Below, piece by piece: positions 23,215-33,469 of a stretch of 64,000 nt of DNA. The DNA is from Sacculina carcini. Its lineage: Eukaryota; Arthropoda; Thecostraca; Sacculinidae. Location of the stretch: NCBI GenBank assembly GCA_916048095.2, contig OU696577.1:10346907-10410906 (forward strand), given 5' to 3'. The notes under the pieces were generated by a model, which saw only the letters and a program-made list of their open reading frames with translations, had not been told where the DNA came from and searched no databases. Both the position numbers and the translations under genes were made by a program. Each line of letters opens with the position of its first letter. Positions within the stretch are counted from its first letter, which is position 1.

Positions 23215-26077
23215 CCTCCATCGGCCTATTCATCCTTTGAGTTCATCGCATTGTCATTATCTCTCCCATGTATTCCAAATTCTGCATTATCATACTTTAT
23301 AGGCATAATCATCCAGGCACTGCTACTCATTTCTTTGACGATTTCTCAGATCTGATTGAATCAGTGTCAACAGTTTTTTCAAATAGGTACGCTGTTGAAG
23401 GCGATTGTAATTTCTGGTTAGACGACCCGTCATCTCACACTTATTGTCCTCGTTTTGTCTCTCTCATTGACACACTCGGTCTCACATCTCCTGTATCGTC
23501 TCCCACTCACCTGTCTGGCCATACGCTGGATCTTCTTTTGTTTCCCACTCGTACACTCTCCACTGATCTCTATGTACCTGATGTTGAGGTTTTTCCACCG
23601 GACAGTTCATTCTCTGACTATAGTTTATGCTTGTTTGATCTTCCACTTTCGTGTAACTCTCAAAATCGCTCTATTACCACGTTTCGTTCATATAAAAACT
23701 TTTATACTGATCTTTTTTTCTCGTGCTCATCATCTCGACTGCCATTCCATATATTTTGTACTCTATCTCCAGCCGAGGTATACACTTGATTCAAAATTGG
23801 CCTCTCAGAAATCAATGATCGTCTGTTTCTTTTGGTCTCACGCTTCCGCTCAAACACTCACACACCATGGATTAATTCTGAGCTTCTTACCCTAAAACGG
23901 TCCCAACGGCGTTCAGAAAGAGTGTGGCGTCGCACTCGTTCCGCTTCTGAGTGGTCCGATTTATGTACTGCTCGAACTGCATACATTGCTGCTCTTTCTG
24001 AGGCTAAACGCTCTCACTACATAACTAAATTGTCTTCACTGTCCAAGTCGCAAAAATCACTCTGTTACACACTCAATAATATATCCGGTCGTAGCTCCAC
24101 TACCATAAATTGTTCCGTCACTGCATCTGAGCTCTGTACATTTTTTGCTAATAAAGTTATGTCTGCCCATGCTAGTATCCCTATGTCAAGCTGTGTCATC
24201 AATCATATCGTTTAATCTTCTACTTTTTCTGCTTTTAATCATGTTGATCTCTCAGATATTCTTACTCTCCTTGCCTCAATTAAAATTTCATTCTCCCCAG
24301 CCGACCCAATTGATTTTAAGGTTATCTCTCATTCTGTTACATTATTTGCTCCTTATTACTTGCATATGGTAAACTTCTCACTTCTCCATGGTTGTTTCCT
24401 ACCAGAAAAACATGCAATTGTCTACCCTATATCGAAAAAACCCACACTCAACCCATCTGAGTGCAACAATTACCGACCAATTTCTATCATTAGCCTAACT
24501 TCGAAATTATTAGAATCTGTGATATTTTCACAGATCTCTCCTTTAATAAATAGTGTTCTGGATCCCCACCAGTCTGGCTTTAGACCCGCCCATTCAACAG
24601 AAAACGTTCTCACATCAGTTGCCCAAACCGTATTTTCTTAATTCCCACACCGTAATTCCGTAGTATTAGTGCTGCTGGACATGTCATCGGCCTCTGATTT
24701 AGTCAGTCATGATATTCTCCTCGATGACCTATCTCACATCGGTCTTATTTCTACGGCTCTTTCACTTATGCGTTCCTATCTTACTGACCGGTCCTTCTCT
24801 GTAAAATTCAACTCACTGTTATCTGATCCAGTTCCTCTAATTTCAGGTGTCCTCCAGGGTTCTATCCTTGGCCCCACTCTCTTCAATATATATATGTCCT
24901 CATTGTGCCCCATATTAATACGCTATCCTGAGTCATTTCATGTATATGCTGATGACATACAGCTAATATGTCCACTCACATCTTCGGATCATTCTTTCAT
25001 CAATGCTATGTTTCTGATATTGTCTCATGGGCTGCATCTCGTTGTCTTTTAATAAATAATTCCAAAACTGAGTTCCTGTCGTTGCATCCTCCTCAACTGT
25101 CCCCTCCTCTGGTTTCTTTCCAGGTACGATCCTCTGTTCGTGATTTGGGTGTTGTGCTGGATTCATGTCTTACTTTTGAAAACAATAATCATTCTGTTAC
25201 GCGCTCCTGTCCTCTAATCCTCCGTGCTCTTTATCCCATCCGACCATATTTGGACCAGGCGTCAGCCATCAAATTTGTAAAAACTTTCATATTTCCACGC
25301 ATTGATTATTGTATCACTTTGTATTTTAATACTCCCCGCAGTTTTTTTTGAGGATTTTGCAGTCCGTCTTGAATCAGTCTTGTAGATTTGTGCTCTCTCC
25401 TGTCCCTTGCCGTCACACCTCTCAGTATCTCTACAAATTCCATTGGCTGCCCATCATTCCACGTGTGCATTACAAATTAGCTTGTACCATATTTAAACTC
25501 TAAAACGGCATCGATCAGCCTCAATACCTTGTTAGCCTGCTCTCTCATTCCTCTTATTTTTCTCCTCGCATCACTCGGCCTCTGAATTGCCCAAGAGCTC
25601 TGAACGAATCATGCTGGTCGGCCAAATCATTTTCATTTTTTGCACCCCGTTTCTATAATTCGCTTCCATTACATGCTCTCTCGTCTACATCCTATGCGTC
25701 TTTCTCCTCCTTCCTACATAAACATTTATTTTCAATATCCTTCGATCCAAACATTCATACATTAACACCATACGCTAAATTGTAGTATCTTCCTTCATAC
25801 CGCTCACATACTTCCTTCGTCCATCTCATGTCTATATGTCTTCATTACTTTGCTTCCTCATTCTTAATTCTTGCTGTTTCATTTGCTAGTTTTGTGTTGT
25901 GCGATGTTTATCATATGCCTGTCGTTGTTCTTTATCGCTGTTCATTGTTTCTTGTCGCATTTTTACATTGCTGTTGCGGCATTGTTTCCCGGTACATGAT
26001 GTTTTTCTCTGTCTATTTTTTCATTTCGCGTGTGTGTCATTTACGTGCGCTCTAAATATACAGATTGATTGATTGAT
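23215..26077 (+). mobile_element. LINE (CR1/L2-like), 5'-truncated and decayed
   Basis: In order on the plus strand: the C-terminal half of an AP-type endonuclease (GDCNFWLDD, SPTHLSGHTLDLLLFP, FSDYS), reverse transcriptase blocks (NNYRPISIISLTSKLLE, then HQSGFRPAHSTEN, GVLQGSILGPTLFNIYMS, YADDIQ) and the usual C-terminal end (NSLPLHALSS, then LHKHLFS). Several frame shifts and stops interrupt it. The 3' end is a (TTGA)n tract at 26064-26079, as in CR1/L2 relatives. The limits come from comparison with the uninterrupted spacer near 9756. No clear target duplication is seen. Confidence 0.88.
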
Positions 26078-27048
26078 TGTCGAAAATGTATTCTACATAA
26101 TCTATTCTACTATATTTAATGTATTCTACTGTTCTTTTCTGTAATAAGATTTTGAACAAAAATTTGAACTTAGGCAACACGATGTAGGTGAAGTTGAAAT
26201 TTGAAACGGGCACTCCGTTCGACGAAGTCCAGTGACACTGATTAAGATATACAACATATATCTGCCCAAACACGGATTTATAACACACTTTGTGAATTAA
26301 AACAAACAATATGTAAGTCTGTAAGTCTCAAAACATGTCTCAGAAAATGGTCATTTCAAGATTGAAAAAGCGGTTAGTTGTCTATTAATGACAAGAAATT
26401 TAGCGAGTGCAGCCTGATTGTCGAAAATCAGCCCACGTTATGTAGCTCATTGGCCTCCAGTGTATTCAGGAAAGACGCGGATGTACCGCCTTTCAATATG
26501 TTCCATCATAGTAATGATTCTAGGTTGTACAGTTCGCCGAGTATATAAACGATGTTCGCCGAGTATATAAACGATGTTCGCAGAGTATATAACGATGTGT
26601 TACAATGGAAGCAATATCCTCCTCTCGCTGACTCAGACGTCGGGCCGTGTACGTCTAGTATTTAGTAGTCCTTGGCAATTACATAAGATCTAAAAAAAAT
26701 CGTCGTGCGCGAGCGGCACAAGCTCTGGAGTAATACCGAACGTAAACCAGGAGAATTCGTAAAATATTCAGTATAACATATGCATAGAAATGCTGTCACA
26801 TGTGTCTTCTTTTCTATTTCTATTTTCTATTGTAAAATGTGACTTCTTCAATTATTCGTGTGATCATTGTGTACAAGTCTGACTCAGCTCACTACTTGAT
26901 ATCAACGAAAACTTCGCGAGTTGATTTATTCAACAAACCTAAGATGGATAATCTGTGATTTTCATATGCAAATGATAGTGTGCAGATGACTAATGTTAAT
27001 ATCTCTAAAAATTGAATTTTTATTTCAGTTTTTTAATCGGCTTCAAAG
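26078..27048. other. Spacer upstream of protease B5
   Basis: 26,080-26,320 continues the spacer interrupted by the LINE. 26,530-27,050 is nearly the same as 8113-8600. No gene is seen. TATAAAA of B5 is at 27049-27055. Confidence 0.6.
26532..26596 (+). repeat. Three tandem copies of a 22-bp TATA-containing unit
   Basis: GTTCGCCGAGTATATAAACGAT occurs twice perfectly (26532-26553, 26554-26575) and a third time with changes (26576-26596). The paralogous spacer at 8113 has one copy. Each unit holds TATATAA, but it lies 500 bp before the gene, so a promoter role is doubtful. Confidence 0.8.
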
Positions 27049-27092
27049 TATAAAATGCAGTTGTGTTAACCGTATCATCACATAATAAGAGT

Positions 27093-27956
27093 ATGGCGTT
27101 GTTGGTGGTTACATTGTGTGCTCTTCTGCACGTTGCTCTCCTGCCCAGCGCGAGAACGTCCGATGTGGACCATGTTCTTCCCGCTGGTAACAGCACCAGC
27201 CAACAGTCTGGCAGTATTATAGGAGGAACTCGTGTGAAGCCGGGAGAATTTCCCTACCTGGCCAGAGTTGAGACTATAGTTCTGAATTATACACGTATTT
27301 GCGGAGGTGCATTGATCGGGAGATATTTCGTATTAACGGCCGCACAATGTGTGTACATTCACACAAATATTGGTCGCGACATGTATGTTCAGCTCGGATC
27401 TATTAAAAGAATTGGAGGTCGTCCACAACGTAGATATCGGGTCATACGGAAGTACATACACCCCAAATACAGACCTGGCATATATCCATATGACGTGGCT
27501 GTGCTCACTCTTTATCGGCGAGTGAAATACTCCAGACAAGTTCACCCAGTACGACTACCTACAGTCGAGCCAGGATTTCGTCCAGATAGTATTGGAACTG
27601 TTTTCCAAATTCCTGGGTATGGAGAATTGCCTGACGGCAAGTTATCTGAATATGCACAAAACACAAGTCAGCAAGTTGTGGGTGATAAAGAATGTTCTCG
27701 GAAAAACTCAACTTACAAGACTAAGTTCAATTTTTGTGCAAGATGTACGGCAAGTTTAAATTGCGGAATAGCTCCAGGCGATTCAGGATCTCCAGCCATC
27801 ATCAGAACACATCCTCGGAGACACACAGTTATTGGAGTCGCCAATTACCAATTTCAAGAGTTAGAGTTAGAGTTAGGAGCTAGAGGTCCCCAGGTTTACA
27901 CTAATATTGTGTCTGTGTTGTCGTTCATAAAGCGTACTTTGCCAAGCAGCACGTAG
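27093..27956 (+). CDS. S1-family serine protease homologue, catalytic His lost
   Basis: Type B paralogue of 287 residues with signal peptide, IIGG at 42, Asp134 and Ser231 (CGIAPGDSGSP). The catalytic His is replaced by Gln (TAAQC at 82-86), so it should be proteolytically inactive: a serine protease homologue rather than an enzyme. The frame is otherwise open and the disulfide cysteines remain, so it may still fold and bind. An in-frame hexanucleotide repeat, (GAGTTA)3 near 27857-27879, lengthens one surface loop (QELELELGARG). The upstream spacer matches that of B2 while the 3' flank and residues NTSQQVV match B3, which suggests a fusion of the two by unequal exchange. AATAAA lies at 27999-28004. 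Confidence 0.88.
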   Translation: MALLVVTLCALLHVALLPSARTSDVDHVLPAGNSTSQQSGSIIGGTRVKPGEFPYLARVETIVLNYTRICGGALIGRYFVLTAAQCVYIHTNIGRDMYVQLGSIKRIGGRPQRRYRVIRKYIHPKYRPGIYPYDVAVLTLYRRVKYSRQVHPVRLPTVEPGFRPDSIGTVFQIPGYGELPDGKLSEYAQNTSQQVVGDKECSRKNSTYKTKFNFCARCTASLNCGIAPGDSGSPAIIRTHPRRHTVIGVANYQFQELELELGARGPQVYTNIVSVLSFIKRTLPSST

Positions 27957-28798
27957 TGTTTCAGTTTCTGTAATGCATTCAATTCAATTTTCATGTTCAA
28001 TAAAATGCTTCAATGTGGCTGCACCGCTGATACATTGTGTTATTGGTATTTTCAGTTAAATTTTATCAAGCTTACTGCTTAATGCATTTGTTTCACTGTT
28101 TATAATATGCGCACTCTGTTGTTTTGACTATACGATTCAGTGAAAAATAAACTTTGAAAACATCGACCAATTATGCGCATTGTTCAGCTTACCTATATCT
28201 TGTCTCATCGAAAACTTTCCTATATAACGTTCTCTAGGAATTAGAGGTTGAACAACTACAACATGAGCGACATGACGTCAAATTGAAAGTTTAAACGTTG
28301 CCAAACGACGCGGGATTCGCTGAAATATAGCGATATTGAACAAAACAATTACCAAATGTATATATTTATAAGTAGATGTATATTGGGCATTGAAAATTGG
28401 GAAAACCATGTGTACTTTCACAAGTCTCAAGCAACGCCCTCCATTAAAAAAAAACACCTATTCCTGCTTAGCCTATCAGCATTGCCAGACTGTTTCAGCA
28501 CAATTCAGAGAAAACGAAAACAGTGACAAATAATCTAAATCTGATGGTTATTTCTTAAATGAATAAATGGACCGATATTAAATGAAACTTTGTTTTATAT
28601 GTCATTGCTGAATGCGACACTTGAAAAACTTGAAAAATACACGACACTTGAAAAACCAGCAGTCACTGCGTCAGCTTTTCACGTGATTATGAGCAAAATT
28701 ATGCAATCATGTGTGTATAGTATTCTGCACAAAAAGAGCAAATGTTGCTGTAGCTGGTAACATCGTAGTTGAGCCAATATTTGGTGCACTGTTGTGTA
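27957..28798. other. End of the protease cluster
   Basis: The first 250 bases match the 3' flank of B3. After about 28,240 similarity to the cluster ends. A short direct repeat (GACACTTGAAAAAC) occurs at 28,616 and 28,646. No gene is seen before 28799. Confidence 0.5.
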
Positions 28799-29367
28799 AT
28801 GGACGGAGTGTGTGCAGATAAAGTTGTGGATGATGAATCTTCGAGCGGGCACTCAATTGCCTGCGAGCACAGTGAGTCAGTGAGTTGTTGTGGCAGCGAC
28901 GCAGCGAGCAGAACAGAATCTGATTACGCCAGGTACAAACAGCTATTTCGCCACCAGTACCGCAGACCAGGTGAGATGTTCTCAAACAAACACCATGTGT
29001 GTGTGTGTGTGTGTATGTAGCTGCGAAACAAGACTAGCACGATGATGACCTGGTGAGTTATGATGACATGAGTTATGGTGACACTGGTGCGCCGGTGCAA
29101 TGATGTCTCAGTTTCTGCTGTGTTGCAGGCGTTCTGAGTCGTTTTGCAGCCGTGCACGTGAACCGCACTTCTAGCGGTCAGTACGGCAGTTTTCTCGCCG
29201 GACCAGAAAGTCAAGCTGCACCGCTGCCACCGCGCCGAGCAACAAGTCACGCGTTCACCTCGCACGTGCTGCAAGGAGGCATGTGGCGGTATCATGGCAT
29301 CAACACGGCTCTCGATAAATGCGTCGTAATGGGACGAACCACAGCCGACCTACACTACCTCGCCTAA
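28799..29367 (+). CDS. PIERCE-like ciliary microtubule inner protein
   Basis: Two exons, 28799-28970 and 29129-29367, with donor CAG/GTGAGA and acceptor TTGCAG, phase 1; 136 residues. The C-terminal half resembles the PIERCE1/PIERCE2 family, proteins on the inner wall of ciliary doublet microtubules. It reads GQYGSFLAGPESQAAPLPPR followed by SHAFTSHVLQGGMWRYHGIN and TALDKCVV, like the family pattern (YGS...P...F...GGM...N..L.K..V). The N-terminal half is acidic and Ser-rich and not recognisable. Conserved Cys pairs at 24-32 are seen. The next gene, ALKBH7, is convergent. A polyadenylation signal AATAAA lies near 29765. The family call rests on remembered sequence, not on a search. Confidence 0.6.
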
Positions 29368-29369
29368 CT

Positions 29370-29620
29370 ACTCTCACACACACATACATACACTCAAATA
29401 CACATATACATACGCTCACTCATACACATACATACACACACACACACACTCATGCACATACATATACTCTCATACATACACACACTCAAACACTCACTCA
29501 CACATATACATACTCATTCCTAGACACACATACATTCACACACACACACACACACATACATTCACTCATGCACATGCATAAACTCACTCACACACAAACA
29601 CTCTCTCATATACAAAAACG
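29370..29620. repeat. (CA)-rich compound microsatellite
   Basis: About 250 bases of CACA, CATA and ACTC repeats right after the stop codon of the PIERCE-like gene, so probably within its 3' untranslated region. Confidence 0.85.
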
Positions 29621-30321
29621 AAGAATTTTGACCAAAATTGGCTGTTTTTGTCCCTCGTCTATGTGACTATATTTTGAAATAGAAATCGGTTGTGGTCGGT
29701 GATGTGTTTTATTGCATATGGAGCATTTAACTGAACACACTTGTTTGACAGCTGCCTGGCTGGTGAATAAAGAATGAAAGTGTTAAGTACGTATTCAACC
29801 ACCAGGCTGATAGTTTCAATATCACGCAATTGTGCAGTGTTAATAGCACTGGCAGACTCAACTTTCACACTGAAACCGGACACGTCGCTGTTATGCTGGA
29901 TGTCAGATATGCTTGTGCCAGTGAAGCCTGGGTAAATGATTACGCAACAGCTGAGACATTCTGATTATGCTGCCAATAATGAATGACAATGTTGAAAATA
30001 TTGTTTTACTCGCGTATAATATTCACATAAAAACGGGATTTATTATACTGATTCATGACTGAATTTCACATCACTCCTCTCTCATTACATCTTGTCAATA
30101 TCTGTGTAATATAAAAACATTCACAATACAACACACACAGACAGACACACACAGAGCCACACACATACACACAAACACACACACACAGACACACACACAC
30201 ACACACAGATACACACACACACACCTGCACATTGGTTCAGGTGGATTGTCTTCATGATCGTATATCACAGTAGCAAGCACTGTAACTGGCACATGACAGT
30301 CAGTGCTGACAACACACTGGA
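29621..30321. other. Intergenic between convergent PIERCE-like and ALKBH7
   Basis: No gene is seen. A second CA-rich tract lies at 30120-30225. Confidence 0.5.
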
Positions 30322-31908
30322 CTATGCTGACTGAGGTGCTGACTGATGTGCTGACTGAGGTGCTGACTGAGGTGCTGACTGAGGCGATGTGTCCGTGGTG
30401 GGATGATTGCGGCAGATGAAAGATACTCGTCTGTCACGCACGACTGCGCCTCCTCGGAAAAATGACTTGTCCGCCGCCAAAATCTCGTGCGTGTAGTCAT
30501 AGCGCGCCTCGTTTCTGTCCAGCAATATACCGAGATAAAAACTCAGTGCAGCAGTATTTTTGACAGCTCGATTATACTAGCATGTTTGAACATTACACCG
30601 TGCTGGAAATGATAGGCCGACAAAAGCGCCACCTACCGGGAATAAGACAAAGTTTGATGAGACGGTGCAGCCGCATATACTGACCTCATCACGTAGACGG
30701 AGCGGCGAGGCAGCAGCACGTCCAGCCAGCAGTGGCGCCCCCTGGCGGCCACCAGTCGCATCACACAGTCAGACAGCAGAGACAGGCCGGCGATGGTGCT
30801 GCCGCAGAAGCGCGTGCTGTCCACGTGCGGCTTGATCACTCCGTCCGGCGCCAGGTCGAGCACGTGCACGTGCGGCAGCGCGTGGCTCTGCTGCATGTGG
30901 GCCGAGCAGCGCAGTCGTTGCATCACTTCCCTGCTAGCCAAGCTCCACGACTCAGCCGAGGACTGCAACTCTCGGAAGCCGTGTATTGCCTACACACAGA
31001 GTGAGAGAGCGGCCACATGCAGTGAATAGTGACAGTGTCGAGAAATATGTGAAACAGCCGAGAACCGAACCATCATCGGCCTCGTCACAGACCAAAATAT
31101 TGACACCAAAATATTGGTGGACTCCGTGGTGCAGTTGTTAGCACACCCGCCTCACAAGCAGGAGGTCCGTGGTTCGAAACCCGGCGGAGCAGAATTTCAT
31201 TGGGCGAATTCTACAATCCCACAGCCCCTGTCCACCCAGCAGGAAATGATGGTACCAGATATCAGTCATGAGTTGTGCCATCCATTCTGGGGAGGTGGCC
31301 CTCTCTAATACGTCTTACGTCCTTGTGGCGCCATAGCGTGGAGAGGGTCGGTTCTGCGGTGGCAGCGAGCTGCGCGGGGCACGCCTGTGTGTTCATAAGC
31401 TTCGACTTCTACCTGTGTAGCAGCTGCCACTTAGGCATTTAACCTTTTTAACCTTTAAATAGCCCAGAACACTGAAAAAAGCGGAAGGTTGAGAATTGTG
31501 TTGTGTGGCTGTCATACTGACATCATCCCAGTGGTTGAACTCATAGCGCAGTCGCTTCAATCTGACAGCCACCTGGTTCATCAGCTCAGCCTCCTGCTGC
31601 TCGCTCACGAAATCTGGCAACACTAGCATGTTGGCGGCGATCACGCGACGTTCGGCCGCGTCCCAATCGCCACCAAACTGCACGAGATCGCTGCCCGCCT
31701 CCACTTCCACGCGAGACGAGTCTGACACGAGGCCACGCGACTCCGCCACATGTGACGTCACAGCTGATGCATCGTCCCCCCGACCGTGTGAAATCAGTGG
31801 CGTCGAGCAGAAGCGGCGTGCAGCAAGCACGAGCGCTCGTGACGTCGCCAGCACGCGCAGCCATGACTCGCGAGTCACAGCACCACACGAATGTGTGAGC
31901 ACGGACAT
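30322..31908 (-). CDS. ALKBH7: ALKBH7, mitochondrial Fe(II)/2-oxoglutarate dioxygenase
   Basis: Three exons on the minus strand: 31522-31908, 30685-30989 and 30322-30514, phases consistent, 294 residues. ALKBH7 is a mitochondrial AlkB-type dioxygenase; in mammals it has been linked to programmed necrosis and mitochondrial RNA. The Fe ligands His184 and Asp186 (IKPHVDSTRFCG), distal His240 (YDYTHEIL) and the 2-oxoglutarate-binding Arg region (RDRRVSFICR) are present. The N-terminal region after Met (31908) is rich in Arg and hydroxylated residues, fitting a mitochondrial presequence. It is longer than human ALKBH7 (221) at both ends. The C-terminal tail QSAPQSAPQSAHQSAPQSA is encoded by a 12-bp minisatellite. 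Intron 1 contains a SINE. The start ATG was preferred because the longer frame upstream has no ATG. Confidence 0.93.
30325..30385 (-). repeat. 12-bp coding minisatellite in ALKBH7
   Basis: About five copies of a 12-bp unit (CTGACTGAGGTG on the plus strand) form the last coding bases of ALKBH7 and give the repeated tetrapeptide QSAP. Its length is likely to vary between individuals. Confidence 0.8.
31119..31458 (+). mobile_element. tRNA-Val-like SINE, copy 1
   Basis: The head resembles tRNA-Val(CAC): A box TGGTGCAGTTGTTAGCACACC, anticodon loop CTCACAA and B box GGTTCGAAACC. It is followed by an unrelated body and an AACCTTT-type tail near 31440-31458. The head does not end in a closed acceptor stem and the same unit occurs at 36504 and 46981, so it is a SINE and not a tRNA gene. 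It lies in intron 1 of ALKBH7, opposite to the gene's strand. Confidence 0.88.
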
Positions 31909-33020
31909 GCGGGGCCAAGCCAAGTGGATAAAAAGATGAAACCAAACACTGGCAGTCAAACAGAGTCAAAGTGAAAAACAAGTCATTCATTATACAGTAC
32001 CAAAGTGACGTTGGAGCCATGTTAAAACCCCAAGTTATTACGAAACACAAGTTCAAAGTTTGTGGTTTCATATTGAGTTACTGATAATATAACATTAGGT
32101 GCAGAAACATTTTTAAAGGATAAAAGTTCACAAATGTACATGAATACTCAATTTTTGCTGGTCTGCTTAACCGACAACCAATATCCGACTGTGTGTTGTC
32201 CAGACATATGCTCCCCAAAAAAAACACCCAAAATTGTAATAAGACAATTAAAAAGTAGATTAAAAAACACAAAAACCAGGAGTTAAAAACACGCGCAAGC
32301 ACCACACACACAAGCACACAGCACAAACGTCATCTTTACGTCATAACCGTCACTTTTCAGAGTACTTTTCACTAGTAAAAATAAAATAAATTTAAATACA
32401 ATGTACATGACTGTATATCGTACATTCGTTTGCTTCACCGCAGTGGTGGATCTAAAATGCAATTATGGGGGGGGCTCAATTTTGGGGGCGATCAGCCATT
32501 GACATGCACCATTATGCAACGTTGCAATATTGCTCATATTAACAAATTCTACAAAAAGGTATTTTATTGACCTCTTTCAGTGAACCTCTTAGTTATGAAG
32601 GGATGATGGACATTTGAGAGGGACCTTAGCCCCTCTCTGGATCCGCCAGTGCTTCACTGTTTTAGTCGCGAGTTAACGAGCCAGAAAACGGCCAGATATT
32701 TCGTGTGTGCTATTGTTTGTATCGACACTTGGATGTGATTGTGCTGGTGCATTGCCTGTGCCTGCCTTGCCATAATTGCACCATTATCGACAAAAGTAAC
32801 TGCATTGATTACACCAATGCTTGAGTGGTACGAATGAGCGCAAGCGCAATGACGCCATGACAGATGAAACGGTGAAAAGGAGTACTGCTCCTTGAGCTGT
32901 TGCCAGGTTTATTATGATTCCGATGCAAACACGACTTGAACTGCGAAATGAAACGGTCGCGCTGCTGAGGCAGTGTTCACCGCTTCTAGATTGGCACAGA
33001 ACGGCCGGTGGTTGGCGTGA
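31909..33020. other. Upstream region of ALKBH7 with a MITE
   Basis: No gene is seen. It holds the promoter side of ALKBH7 and the hAT-type MITE at 32441-32651. TTTATT motifs on the plus strand that could serve the minus-strand gene at 33021 are found near 32,560. Confidence 0.4.
32441..32651. mobile_element. hAT-type MITE, copy 1
   Basis: A 211-bp element with ends CAGTGGTGGATC and GATCCGCCAGTG (imperfect inverted repeats), an inner poly-G run at the left and an 8-bp target duplication CTTCACCG / CTTCACTG. A relative lies at 62233-62459. No coding capacity. Confidence 0.85.
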
Positions 33021-33437
33021 TCAGAAGTTTTTGAAGTTGTTGGCGTGCAGATGGCTGAGTTGCGAGCTCATTTTGGACAGACCAGCGTGCTGGTTGGACC
33101 GTTGTGAATACGACAGCGCATCTCCTCGCTGCTGCAAATGAGTGGCGCGCAGTAGCTCATGCTCCAGTCCCTGGCTGATATCAGAGCCGGACCAGCGATG
33201 GCGGGTCCACGTGGTCACAGTGACGGAGCCGTCCTTGTTTCTCGACCTGCGCTGTTGCCGGTCCTCGACCAGTCTCGCTTTTGCCTCTGTGTGTCATCCA
33301 CACACAGTGTCAGCGTGCTGCAATGGGCACATCACAGTGTAGTGAAGAAGCAACATTATGTGTGTCACGTTGTATTATCTGTGAGGTCGTCCCCGTATTC
33401 ACTTCGTATCGACGGCAAATACAGGTGATACTGCAGA

Positions 33438-33469
<32 letters not shown>

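Noticed and set aside
29319-29666. His/Thr-rich 115-residue frame
   Set aside because: Simple translation of CACA/CATA microsatellite.
31114-31195. tRNA-Val gene
   Set aside because: A and B boxes and the anticodon loop are present, but the acceptor stem does not close cleanly and the same head is joined to the same non-tRNA body at 46981-47314; it is a SINE.
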